A stretch of 43,452 bases of DNA. Source: DATGMS01 sp040905145 (GTDB lineage Bacteria > Bacteroidota > Bacteroidia > Cytophagales > Cyclobacteriaceae). A model generated the notes under the pieces. The model was not told the origin of the DNA, searched no databases, and saw only the letters and a program-made list of their open reading frames with translations. This document shows positions 8,974-16,863 of the stretch, one piece after another. The DNA lies in the NCBI GenBank assembly GCA_040905145.1, contig JBBDSC010000082.1, positions 1 through 43,452 of the forward strand, written 5' to 3'. A program made the translations under genes and the position numbers. The stretch's first letter is position 1; each line of letters opens with the position of its first letter.

Positions 8974-10125
8974 TCAGTCATATTGCCACTTAAAATCATT
9001 GAAACATGTGCCGTAATGCTCCTCCACAAAAGTTCCGGTAAGGAATTCATCTATAGGCATTTTGCTCTGTAAAACAGAACCCCTGATTTTGTCTTGTAAC
9101 AATAACTCCGCACTTTGAGCCAATGCAGAAGCCGTGGTTCTCTGTATGGCAGACATCATTACCCCATTGAATTGAGCAGGCCTGACTTCAAGGTATTTGT
9201 TTTTTTCGATCCAATAGCCCAATTTATTGCGTCCAATTACACTGGCATAAATCAAAACCCGGTCATTTTCCTGAAATGAAGTCTGATTTAACATTTCCCA
9301 TTTTAATGACTCAGCATCTAGTTTATTTCCCAATTTCTTTTTCAATTGATTGATCCAAGAGTAGTGCCCCGGATATCGCAGTGATTTGTATTCGAGATTT
9401 TTAATTTTGTTCTGGTAGTAGTTAGGTAAATCACTGGATCCTCCCGAGGTAAAGTCCGCTTCAAAAAATTCTCCCTCAATAAACAACTCCTCCCTTTCTG
9501 AGAGAGGTTTTACAAACTGAACTTTACCATCCTTTAATACCTCGGCATCATTTAGATACTCTGTACTTACGCCGGCCGGACTCCAGGTAAAGGCATAGTA
9601 GGAAGGAGAAGAAACACAGGAACTGAGTGCCCCCACCCGCATTTTCACATTCTCAATGGGAATATCAGGATGACTCTCTTCAAATGATAGAATCAGCTTA
9701 ATGGTAAAAATATTAATAAAGCCCGGTGCCAAACCGGTTTGCAATATAAAACCTTTCGAATTTCCGTTTACTAATTTTATGATCTTCTTGGTTTCAAAAA
9801 TATGTTCCGATAGATTGGCATAATGCATTTGGTTGCGCACAGCTACTTCCGCTACAGCCAGGCAGCAAGCTCCGGGTGTACAATCCAATAATATATCACC
9901 TGATGGATTCCAGTTCTTTAAACTTTTATCATTGATGGGCATGACTTCGATGGAAGAAATGCTTTTTCCCAAACCTCTTTCGATCCATGAGATGGAGTCC
10001 AGGCATTGATCCTGATCAATATCAGCCAGTGCAAGCCTGATATTCTCCTCTTTATAATGCCTTAACAAGATCAAACCGCATGCTCTGCCAATTCCTCCGG
10101 AGCCCACAATGATTATTCTTTTCAT
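8974..10125 (-). CDS. Saccharopine dehydrogenase-like NAD(P)-binding protein
   Basis: The 383-residue protein starts with a Rossmann motif (IIIVGSGGIGRACG, residues 4-17), followed by a nucleotide-binding half and a larger mixed domain, matching saccharopine dehydrogenase/LYS9-type architecture (PF03435) in length. These enzymes split saccharopine to 2-aminoadipate semialdehyde and glutamate, or perform the reverse. It overlaps the upstream DUF1338 gene by ATGA (10122-10125), a strong sign of coupled function. DUF1338 proteins of the HglS group act on 2-oxoadipate, the later product of the same lysine pathway, so a role in lysine catabolism is a reasonable inference. Related families (homospermidine or carboxynorspermidine synthase-like) cannot be excluded from sequence alone. 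Confidence 0.78.
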   Translation of the reverse strand: MKRIIIVGSGGIGRACGLILLRHYKEENIRLALADIDQDQCLDSISWIERGLGKSISSIEVMPINDKSLKNWNPSGDILLDCTPGACCLAVAEVAVRNQMHYANLSEHIFETKKIIKLVNGNSKGFILQTGLAPGFINIFTIKLILSFEESHPDIPIENVKMRVGALSSCVSSPSYYAFTWSPAGVSTEYLNDAEVLKDGKVQFVKPLSEREELFIEGEFFEADFTSGGSSDLPNYYQNKIKNLEYKSLRYPGHYSWINQLKKKLGNKLDAESLKWEMLNQTSFQENDRVLIYASVIGRNKLGYWIEKNKYLEVRPAQFNGVMMSAIQRTTASALAQSAELLLQDKIRGSVLQSKMPIDEFLTGTFVEEHYGTCFNDFKWQYD

Positions 10126-10946
10126 TTACTGCTCTTTTTATTTGTACTTTCGAAAATCTTATCCGCTGACTGCGTCACAAAACCGTTAAAAATGGAATCG
10201 CCTTTTTCGTACCGATAGGCAAATTCGTAATAACAGCCCGGGATCTCATAGCTTCCCTCCTGAAAATCTAAAATAATATTATCCGCCAGAATGCTGCTTT
10301 GTTCCAGGTAAACAGTGGGGTCACCCTTTATTATTCCCCCACTGGTATTCATGGCAAACCCATGTTCCACTAAAAATCTGTTTAAGTCAGCCAGCCCTTG
10401 AAATGAATTCAAATAGTTGACATATACCGTAAAATGATTGGCACAAAACCCATAAACATATAACCAGGCCGCATATTCACTTTCTTTTCGGAGATGCTCA
10501 TAGATATCATAGGAGGGAAGACTCCATAACCTTCCCTGAAAAATTGTATCTTTATTCCCCTGCCATTTTTCGGGTATTTCATCCACCACCTTTTTCAAAA
10601 TTGATTGAAGACTTCCTGAAAATTCCGTAGTTATCAGCTCACTAATAAACACTTTAGGTGCCAAAGGTTCCGGATGTTCCAAATGGATAGCATTTAATTT
10701 TTTTTCTTCAAAATGGTAATTCCCTTTTACAGAATATCCCAATTCTTCAAAGTGAGATGCCAACACGCTGCTGTTGACGCGCGGATCATCAAATGTTCTA
10801 AAGGCTATGTGGTCATTCACCAATTTGTCCTTTTCCTGAAGTAAATTGTGAATCTTTAAGGCAGAGGGACACAGGTTAATATAATGCTTCCATAACCTAT
10901 CAAATGTTTGTCTATAATTCTTTTCCATTTCATTGATCAATTTCAT
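10122..10946 (-). CDS. DUF1338 protein, HglS-like 2-oxoadipate dioxygenase/decarboxylase
   Basis: A member of DUF1338 (PF07063), 274 residues, shorter than the roughly 460-residue Pseudomonas HglS/YdcJ but with the core intact. NDHIAFRTF gives H46 and R50; the His-to-Arg spacing of four matches the metal His and substrate Arg known in HglS. The second metal His is H171 in CANHFTVYVN, and the Glu is E241 in CYYEFAYRY. HglS is an Fe(II) enzyme converting 2-oxoadipate to 2-hydroxyglutarate in D-lysine breakdown. The gene is translationally coupled to a saccharopine-dehydrogenase-like gene. ATG at 10928 is an alternative start. Family call firm; exact substrate inferred. Confidence 0.82.
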   Translation of the reverse strand: MKLINEMEKNYRQTFDRLWKHYINLCPSALKIHNLLQEKDKLVNDHIAFRTFDDPRVNSSVLASHFEELGYSVKGNYHFEEKKLNAIHLEHPEPLAPKVFISELITTEFSGSLQSILKKVVDEIPEKWQGNKDTIFQGRLWSLPSYDIYEHLRKESEYAAWLYVYGFCANHFTVYVNYLNSFQGLADLNRFLVEHGFAMNTSGGIIKGDPTVYLEQSSILADNIILDFQEGSYEIPGCYYEFAYRYEKGDSIFNGFVTQSADKIFESTNKKSSK

Positions 10947-10985
10947 GTAAGAAAAAAGAACTGAATTCTGCTTTTTGATTACTTC

Positions 10986-11084
10986 CTATCTGTGGTTGTT
11001 TTTTCCATCTCAGATTACCCAAATCGTAACAGATTACTTTTTTCTTCTCTCTGTGTTAATCTGTGCCGATCTGTGGTTAATCAA
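10986..11084. repeat. Short direct repeats of ATCTGTGGTT type in spacer
   Basis: The spacer upstream of the DUF1338 gene holds ATCTGTGGTT at 10988-10997 and 11069-11078, with further partial copies (AATCTGTG at 11059). This pattern resembles dispersed extragenic repeats seen in many environmental bacterial genomes. No coding content is evident. Confidence 0.45.
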
Positions 11085-11087
11085 TCC

Positions 11088-12425
11088 CTATCCATAAAGG
11101 GGGGCCCTTGTTTCCCATTTTCCCTTAGTAAAATCAGGAAAATCAACTGGTCGGCTATTATCTGCGACAGATGCTTCTGATAGAGGGATAATGGCACTAC
11201 TGGTCACCGAATCATACACATCCCAATCAGGCTGCTTGTCTTCGCGAAGGGCTATTATTAGCCGGTCCCAATTGATTGGGGTTTGGTTCATACCCCCGCT
11301 GCCATGTCCCCGTATTGCTCCTCCGCTCCTTTTTGGCGGATTGTAATTTTTTATGATCGAATGCTCATATTCTTTTAGATATTCATCTGCTGGTTCCCAC
11401 TGATGTTCTTCAGGACTCCGTCCATCTATATAAATCCTACCTCCATTTCTTTCCCTTAAATACACCCCTTTAGTCCCCTGGATCCCGAAGTCTTCCCGGG
11501 GGTGGGGAGTGTGTGTATCATGATTGAGGGTAATCAATTTCCCATCCACCGTACGGATAAGGGTAGCGTTGTAATCGCCAAGCGCCATTTTCTTGGTGGC
11601 ATAAGGGTGGTCTTTTCCATATTGGGCTTCAGCATATTTATTAAGCATTACTGCCTTGGAACTCATGGAAACCAGGTAATCGAATCTGTCCCCATGGTTA
11701 ATATCCAAAGCTGGCATCATATTTCTCATGGGGTGATCGGGATAAAGATTCCCGTTGCGGTCTATTGCCGGCTGCAGGCGCCAAGGTTCCCTTTCGGGAT
11801 CGAACTTCACCAACCTTAAATCATGGACATACCCACTTTCGACGTGGATGATATCCCCAAGCAGGTCCTTTCTAACCATGTTTAAAAGAGTAAGGTCAGA
11901 AAAGCCTCCTAAGACTATGCTTGCCCATTTGCCCGTGCTTTCAAAGGTTTCCACTAATTCCCATGCCTCATCCAATGTCTGCACCAGAGGAACTTCACAG
12001 GCGGCATGTTTATCATTTTTCATCGCCGCAAGACATACTGGGGCATGGGTGTCCCAAGGGGTAGCACAAATAACAGCATCCAAATCCTCTTCCTCGCACA
12101 AGCGCATAAAATCTGTCGGCCCCCGGTCATAAAGACGCGGACTTGGCTGGCCTGACTCCTCCACCCAGTTTTTTGCCCGATACAGATTTTTGGCATCAAT
12201 ATCACATATAGCAGGAACTTCCACTCCTTCTATGCCCAGAGCGGTGTCAAGATGGTAGGATCCCCTCCCTCCTATTCCAATAAATCCAAGACGTAATGAT
12301 TGCTTCCTTACAGACTTATTTCCAAAGGCATTGGCTGGTGAAAGTCCCGTGGATAACGCCACACCGCCGGCTGCAGCAGTGGATAACTTTAAAAAACTTC
12401 TGCGATCATAATTGTTGTTGCTCAT
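11088..12425 (-). CDS. GH109-like Gfo/Idh/MocA family protein (putative NAD-dependent alpha-N-acetylgalactosaminidase), Tat-exported
   Basis: Starting at 12425 (ATGA overlap with the upstream amidohydrolase), the 445-residue protein has a twin-arginine signal (YDRRSFLKLS, then an Ala/Gly-rich stretch to about residue 33), a Rossmann motif GFIGIGGRGSYH (48-58) and the oxidoreductase C-terminal domain. The usual catalytic EKP is replaced by EVP (144-146). The middle, with LNMVRKDLLGDIIH, GYVHDLR (198-204) and NGNLYPDHP (Y228, H231), followed by LDINHGDRFDYL, closely resembles what I recall of GH109 alpha-N-acetylgalactosaminidases, which are about 444 residues, Tat-led and use NAD in a redox-assisted hydrolysis. 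The GH109 call rests on motif memory, not a search; the glycan substrate is open. It ends an operon with two amidohydrolases and an acetyltransferase. Confidence 0.75.
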   Translation of the reverse strand: MSNNNYDRRSFLKLSTAAAGGVALSTGLSPANAFGNKSVRKQSLRLGFIGIGGRGSYHLDTALGIEGVEVPAICDIDAKNLYRAKNWVEESGQPSPRLYDRGPTDFMRLCEEEDLDAVICATPWDTHAPVCLAAMKNDKHAACEVPLVQTLDEAWELVETFESTGKWASIVLGGFSDLTLLNMVRKDLLGDIIHVESGYVHDLRLVKFDPEREPWRLQPAIDRNGNLYPDHPMRNMMPALDINHGDRFDYLVSMSSKAVMLNKYAEAQYGKDHPYATKKMALGDYNATLIRTVDGKLITLNHDTHTPHPREDFGIQGTKGVYLRERNGGRIYIDGRSPEEHQWEPADEYLKEYEHSIIKNYNPPKRSGGAIRGHGSGGMNQTPINWDRLIIALREDKQPDWDVYDSVTSSAIIPLSEASVADNSRPVDFPDFTKGKWETRAPLYG

Positions 12426-13582
12426 ATTCCTCTTATTATACCCGGAAACCATCTTTCCGCATTTTTTCTATATATCTTATCAATCACTTCTTTTGGAAGC
12501 TTCATTCCTTTGAACTCTCCATCCACCTTGGGTACCTCCATTGCTTCATCCGTCGTAAAAAACTTCCAATGGCGCATCCATACTTCATGTGCATGGTTTT
12601 TTATTTCCCCTGGGGCGGTTAATCCTTTAGCTACAATATCCGAAGCACCGGTCCTGAGGTCCGTTCCATATAAAAGCCTGTCCTGGTATTTAATCAAAAA
12701 ATCGTGTACGCGCTGCCAATCCGTAACTGCCTGATGTTGAAGGTGGGATATTCGTTCTGCCATGTCAACAGCCATCAGGGGATATTTATCCAGCCGTTTG
12801 GCCAATTCATCTACATTCCACTCCAGACTACCTAAGTGGGCGCCAACAAACCTTAAATTGGGATGCTTTTCCAGCATCCGGTCTCTTGCCTGGATCTGCT
12901 CTTCATAGGATGGATATTCAGGATGTCTATACATGTGATATTGGGGATTTTCGCTAAAATAATCCCTATCCCCCTGAACAGTCATGTCCTCTAGGGGTAA
13001 CCACGTGTTTTTAGGCTCTCCCAGATGTCCAATCAAGGTAATGTCCTGCTCGACCATAAAATCCAAAATAGGGTCAAAACGAGGGTTATCAATCATTACA
13101 AGCAGGCCCTTCTCATCTTGTAATTCCATCCCGATATTTTTCCACACTTTAACTCCTATTGCTCCTTGGGAAAAGGAATTCCTTAAATAGGCAATGGTTT
13201 CTTCTTCCCATTCTTTACTGTTGTAGTTTTCCAATGAAAAAGCAGTCGCATAGGCAATTCTATCGGGAAAAGCCTTCAGTAGCTGGACAGAAAACGCTTC
13301 CTGTTCTTCAGGAGGTGTTCCAGAAGAGGTATATACACTTACATTAAGTAGTCCGAAATTGTCTTCTTCTGCCTGTTCAATAAATAGTGTGTCAAATTCC
13401 TTTCTTAGATGCACATGGACATCATATTTTTTAACCGATCCGAAATCCTCTAGGATATAATACCCTGATTCGGGACTTTCTTTTTCAGATCCGGAATCTT
13501 TCGATGGATTGCAGTTCTGAAACAGCACCAATATTAAAAAGACAGGCAGATATCGATAATTTAATGTTTCGGGTTTTCGCAT
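12422..13582 (-). CDS. Amidohydrolase (Amidohydro_2, TIM-barrel) lipoprotein, copy A
   Basis: A 386-residue predicted lipoprotein: the signal ends at VLFQNC with lipid Cys C24. The metal-dependent hydrolase residues of the PF04909 superfamily are in place: HxH as H56-V-H58 in KYDVHVHLR, one His in LIGHLGEPKN, one in FVGAHLGSLEWN and an Asp in LLYGTDLRTG. Such enzymes hydrolyse or decarboxylate small cyclic or carboxylated substrates. The lipid anchor puts it in the envelope, which is unusual for the family. It is 28 bp after a clearly related paralogue and overlaps the GH109-like gene by ATGA (12422-12425). Substrate unknown. Confidence 0.83.
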   Translation of the reverse strand: MRKPETLNYRYLPVFLILVLFQNCNPSKDSGSEKESPESGYYILEDFGSVKKYDVHVHLRKEFDTLFIEQAEEDNFGLLNVSVYTSSGTPPEEQEAFSVQLLKAFPDRIAYATAFSLENYNSKEWEEETIAYLRNSFSQGAIGVKVWKNIGMELQDEKGLLVMIDNPRFDPILDFMVEQDITLIGHLGEPKNTWLPLEDMTVQGDRDYFSENPQYHMYRHPEYPSYEEQIQARDRMLEKHPNLRFVGAHLGSLEWNVDELAKRLDKYPLMAVDMAERISHLQHQAVTDWQRVHDFLIKYQDRLLYGTDLRTGASDIVAKGLTAPGEIKNHAHEVWMRHWKFFTTDEAMEVPKVDGEFKGMKLPKEVIDKIYRKNAERWFPGIIRGI

Positions 13583-13610
13583 TGTATTATTGATATTGTA
13601 TTTGTTTGAA

Positions 13611-14729
13611 TTACTTTAATTCAGGTATCCATTCTTCAGCATTTTTACGATAAATTTTATCAATTACTTCACGTAGCAATTTTAGTCCTTTGAATTCCCC
13701 GTCAAACCCTGATGAAACCATCTTTTCATCGGTAGTAAAAAATTTCCAGTCGCGAATTCTGCTTTCATGAACATTCTTTTTCATTTCGGATGGATTTAAT
13801 GTTTCTCCTACTGCTCTATCTGTAGCATAAATAAGCCTGTCCTGATATTTAATAAAAAAATCATGGGTTTTTTGCCAATCCGTCATAGCATGGTTTTGTA
13901 AATTGGACATCCGGGCTAAATCCACCGCCATATTTGGAAATCTACCCAGCCGCTTCGCCAGCTCATCCAGGCTCCATTCCAAACTTCCCAAATGTGCCCC
14001 AATGAACTTCAGATCAGGATGTTTTTCAAGCATTTCGTCCCTTGCACGGATCTGATCTTCATAAGATGGATACTCGGGATGTCGGTACATGTGATATTCG
14101 GGATGTTTACTATAATAGCTTTGATTGCCTTTGATAGTCATCTCTTCTATGGGAAGCCAACAATCTTTTGGTTCGCCAAGATGTCCAATTAAAGGAATAC
14201 CCTTTTTTGCCAAATAATCCAAAATCAAATCAAATTTGGGGTGGTCAATCATAACGAACTTTCCATTTTCATCTTTCAGGTCCATCCCGATGTTCTTCCA
14301 TGCTTTAACGGCAACAGCTCCCTTAGAAAAGGAATTCTTTAAATCGGAAAGCGTTTTTTCCTCCCATTCCTCATTGTTCCAATCTTTTACTGAAAAGGTA
14401 GTAGCATAGGCTATAGTAGAAGAAAAATCTTCAACAAGCTGGACAGCGATCTTTTGTTGGTCTTCCATTGGGAGCCCAAAAGGTCTATCGTCTGTTATAT
14501 TCAGCAAGCGGAAATTATCTTTCTCTGCTTGTTCGATAAATGCCGTATTTAAAAAATTAAAATGATTGTGGGAATCAAATTTTTCAACAGTGGCAAAATC
14601 ATCAACTGTGTAATAGGCTGATCCCGAGTTTTCCTTTCCCTCTTCTAAGTTCTTCTCCTGTGAACAATTTTGAAAAAGAACCAGTAGGATAAGCAAGCTC
14701 AAATAGGTATGTTTTTCCAAATCTTTCAT
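13611..14729 (-). CDS. Amidohydrolase (Amidohydro_2, TIM-barrel) lipoprotein, copy B
   Basis: A 372-residue paralogue of the neighbouring amidohydrolase, alike over its whole length. It has the lipoprotein signal ending at LFQNC (C22), HxH as H54-N-H56 in KFDSHNHFNF, histidines in LIGHLGEPKD and FIGAHLGSLEWS, and the metal Asp in LIYATDRAVG. Whole blocks such as YHMYRHPEYPSYE and the RKNAE-W-P end are shared with copy A, so the pair arose by tandem duplication. The region after HxH differs (FNFL here, LRKEF in A), which may reflect different substrates. All putative metal ligands remain in both, so neither looks dead. Confidence 0.83.
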   Translation of the reverse strand: MKDLEKHTYLSLLILLVLFQNCSQEKNLEEGKENSGSAYYTVDDFATVEKFDSHNHFNFLNTAFIEQAEKDNFRLLNITDDRPFGLPMEDQQKIAVQLVEDFSSTIAYATTFSVKDWNNEEWEEKTLSDLKNSFSKGAVAVKAWKNIGMDLKDENGKFVMIDHPKFDLILDYLAKKGIPLIGHLGEPKDCWLPIEEMTIKGNQSYYSKHPEYHMYRHPEYPSYEDQIRARDEMLEKHPDLKFIGAHLGSLEWSLDELAKRLGRFPNMAVDLARMSNLQNHAMTDWQKTHDFFIKYQDRLIYATDRAVGETLNPSEMKKNVHESRIRDWKFFTTDEKMVSSGFDGEFKGLKLLREVIDKIYRKNAEEWIPELK

Positions 14730-14769
14730 TATTTATTTTAACATTATCATAGAATGTTAGCCATCCCTA

Positions 14770-15879
14770 CTAAACCTTAAAGAATATTTTCTTTTTATAA
14801 AGGAAATAACAGAGGCACCACATAAGGGCCAAGGTCAATATAGCATTGATCAATCCCAAAATTGGCTCGGGAAAACCCAACGGAGCCAGGAAACCAAAAT
14901 TGAATATCGCTACGAAATCCACCAGCCATCTATGGCCCAGTACTTCAGCAAAGAGATAAATAAAGATGGAATTCATCCCTACAATGATAAAGAAGGTGGT
15001 CCACGCTTGTACCTTTTTCACATCAACCAGCCAATAGAAGAAAGCCAATGCGGCCAGGGCCCATCCCCCAGAGGCAAATACAAATGCTGTGGTGGAAATC
15101 CGCTTGATAATGGGGGTGATGTTCAATAAATCCAATCCATAACCTACCAATAAACCTACTGCAGCCGCGATCAGGATGATTTTTATTTTTTTATCAGGCC
15201 TCCTGTCGGACAGTAAAATCTTTCCGCACATCGCCCCCCAAATGGTATGTGCAGCAGTAGGGATGCAATTGATGGCTGCCCATCCCCCACTGTTGATCTT
15301 TCCCATAAGGATCATATCCATCCAGGAGCCAAAATTTTCTCCTTTTACAAAGGGGTCAGCCGGATCGTAGACACGATATAAAACCTCCGTTAATACCAAA
15401 AGGCCAAGAGTAATCAGCAGTTGTGTCCTAAGAGGTAACTTTATAATCAAAAAAGTCAGCAAAATGGTAAAAGACAGTTGGGTAAGCACATTCCACAGTT
15501 CCCAAACCAACTCTTGGCTATACACACAATGCAGGCCTACCCCAAATAAGAACAATAATAAGCAACGTCTTAAAATATGGCCGGAAACTTTGTTCCAATC
15601 ACCGTCTTTTGACAATCTTTTATTAAGGGAAAAAGGCATGGCTACCCCCACAATAAACATAAAAAAAGGTTGAATCAAATCCCAAAACCTGAGTCCGTTC
15701 CAAGGATGGTGAAGGAATTGTTCCACCACCTTAAAACCCATTGTCCCTTCAGGAAACAACTCATTCAAAGCCCTATATAATAAAGCTGCCTCAGCTATTA
15801 ATAGGAACATAGTTAATCCGCGATATACATCGAGGGAAAGCAATCGGTCAGTCTTCAGTACAGGTTCAATTACAGCCAT
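14770..15879 (-). CDS. HGSNAT-like/DUF5009 transmembrane acyltransferase (COG4299)
   Basis: A 369-residue polytopic membrane protein with about ten hydrophobic segments. LSLDVYRGLTMFLLI (15-28) and HHPWNGLRFWDLIQPFFMF (57-75) are hallmarks of the family that includes human heparan-alpha-glucosaminide N-acetyltransferase (HGSNAT) and bacterial NagX-type proteins; the His just before PWNGL corresponds to the catalytic His region of HGSNAT. These proteins are thought to transfer acetyl from cytosolic acetyl-CoA across the membrane to an amino sugar. It leads the operon running to the GH109-like enzyme (41 bp to amidohydrolase B). An acetyl-amino-sugar theme would link both ends of the operon (inference). 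Confidence 0.83.
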   Translation of the reverse strand: MAVIEPVLKTDRLLSLDVYRGLTMFLLIAEAALLYRALNELFPEGTMGFKVVEQFLHHPWNGLRFWDLIQPFFMFIVGVAMPFSLNKRLSKDGDWNKVSGHILRRCLLLFLFGVGLHCVYSQELVWELWNVLTQLSFTILLTFLIIKLPLRTQLLITLGLLVLTEVLYRVYDPADPFVKGENFGSWMDMILMGKINSGGWAAINCIPTAAHTIWGAMCGKILLSDRRPDKKIKIILIAAAVGLLVGYGLDLLNITPIIKRISTTAFVFASGGWALAALAFFYWLVDVKKVQAWTTFFIIVGMNSIFIYLFAEVLGHRWLVDFVAIFNFGFLAPLGFPEPILGLINAILTLALMWCLCYFLYKKKIFFKV

Positions 15880-16177
15880 ATATCAATTCATTTATTTCAA
15901 AAAGCAAGGGGAACTTCTCTACATCATCGATACCATATTCCGCTTGATCAAGTCCTGCTACTTTGGCCAATACTATTCCCCATCTCTTTTGGGAAGAAAA
16001 GGAATAAAATTACCTTCAATAAGGATTTATCTACGACAGCTCTAATGTACATATATTTTTAAAATGCACCATTTATTGAAACAAAAAGCGGCAAAATTTA
16101 AAAATTTTAAAAGACATACCCTTAAAAATCTCCCGTTTTTTCACTTACTTAGATCAATCATCCACTTATATTTGAAC
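15880..16177. promoter_or_regulatory. Divergent promoter region, no gene seen
   Basis: This roughly 300-bp stretch separates the leftward acyltransferase operon from the rightward DinB-family gene and must carry both promoters. It is AT-rich. The frame of the DinB gene stays open back to an ATG at 16064, but the peptide there is basic, AT-codon-driven and unlike the family, so I treat 16064-16177 as leader. No specific operator was recognised. Confidence 0.45.
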
Positions 16178-16705
16178 ATGATGCAATTTCCGGTGAAAGG
16201 TGAATATGGTGATAGTTATGAAGCTTATATCGCCAAAGTGAAGGGCCAGGATATTTCGGCTTTACTGGTGTCCCAGATCGAAGAGCTGCGCTTTTTTTTC
16301 GATCAACTTTCTGAAGAAAAAGCAGGTAAAAGTTATTTAAAGGGAAAGTGGAGCTATAAACAGCTCTTGGGGCATATCAATGACACAGAAAAAGTCATGT
16401 TTTTCCGGGCTCTCTGTTTTGCCCGGAATGAAAAACAACCCTTACCTGGCTTTGATCAGGATGATTATGTTAATGCAGCAAATTTCAATGATATCCACTT
16501 GACCAATCTTTTGGAAGATTTTGATCTGACGCGTCGTTCATTGTCATACTTTCTGAAAAACCTGCCAGAAGAGGCTTTTTCCCGTACGGGAACAGTCAAT
16601 GAGCAAACAATGAGTGTGAGGGCATTATTGCATATCATTCCAGGTCATTTTGAACACCATCTTACCATATTAAAAAGCATACCCCAATCCAATCCCGCCA
16701 AATAA
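16178..16705 (+). CDS. DinB family protein (DinB_2-type four-helix bundle)
   Basis: I start at 16178 (adjacent ATG at 16181), where family-like sequence begins; the longer frame from 16064 adds 38 residues without similarity. The resulting 175-residue protein has the DinB-fold pattern: LLVSQIEELRFFFDQL, KWSYKQLLGHINDTEKVMFFRAL with the first metal His, and the C-terminal LLHIIPGHFEHHLTIL with a His cluster. DinB/YfiT proteins are metal-binding four-helix bundles; many are thiol-dependent transferases (bacillithiol or mycothiol S-transferases). The real substrate is unknown. It converges on the hydroxyacid dehydrogenase gene. Confidence 0.85.
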   Translation: MMQFPVKGEYGDSYEAYIAKVKGQDISALLVSQIEELRFFFDQLSEEKAGKSYLKGKWSYKQLLGHINDTEKVMFFRALCFARNEKQPLPGFDQDDYVNAANFNDIHLTNLLEDFDLTRRSLSYFLKNLPEEAFSRTGTVNEQTMSVRALLHIIPGHFEHHLTILKSIPQSNPAK

Positions 16706-16860
16706 GGGCCAGAATCCATGGTTATTGAAAATAGGGGTCATATTAACCCTATAGTAAATCCTCCATCTTCTGGCATCTTTCTGTACCCAAACTATTATTG
16801 GAGTTTTAAAGGTTTTGAAAAAAAAAATTTATGATTCTGCTTGATATCACGGTGGAACCT
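16670..16860 (-). pseudogene. Possible C-terminal remnant of an outer-membrane protein
   Basis: Directly after the dehydrogenase stop, the minus strand stays open for about 63 codons without a usable early start codon, ending inside the 3' end of the DinB gene. The peptide reads like the last strands of a beta-barrel: YYRVNMTPIFNN, HGFWPLFGGIGLGYAF and stop, with the terminal Phe that marks outer-membrane proteins. The similar ending KVGYGF is seen in the intact small barrel gene at 18042. It may be a decayed gene stump or chance; no domain can be named. Confidence 0.35.
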
Positions 16861-16863
16861 AAG

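Noticed and set aside
10986..11084. Repeats taken as a CRISPR array
   Set aside because: The repeated units are only about 10 bases, irregularly spaced and few; no cas genes in the window.
16064..16177. Longer N-terminus for the DinB gene
   Set aside because: The extra 38 residues are basic and of leader composition; family-like sequence begins at the double ATG at 16178/16181.
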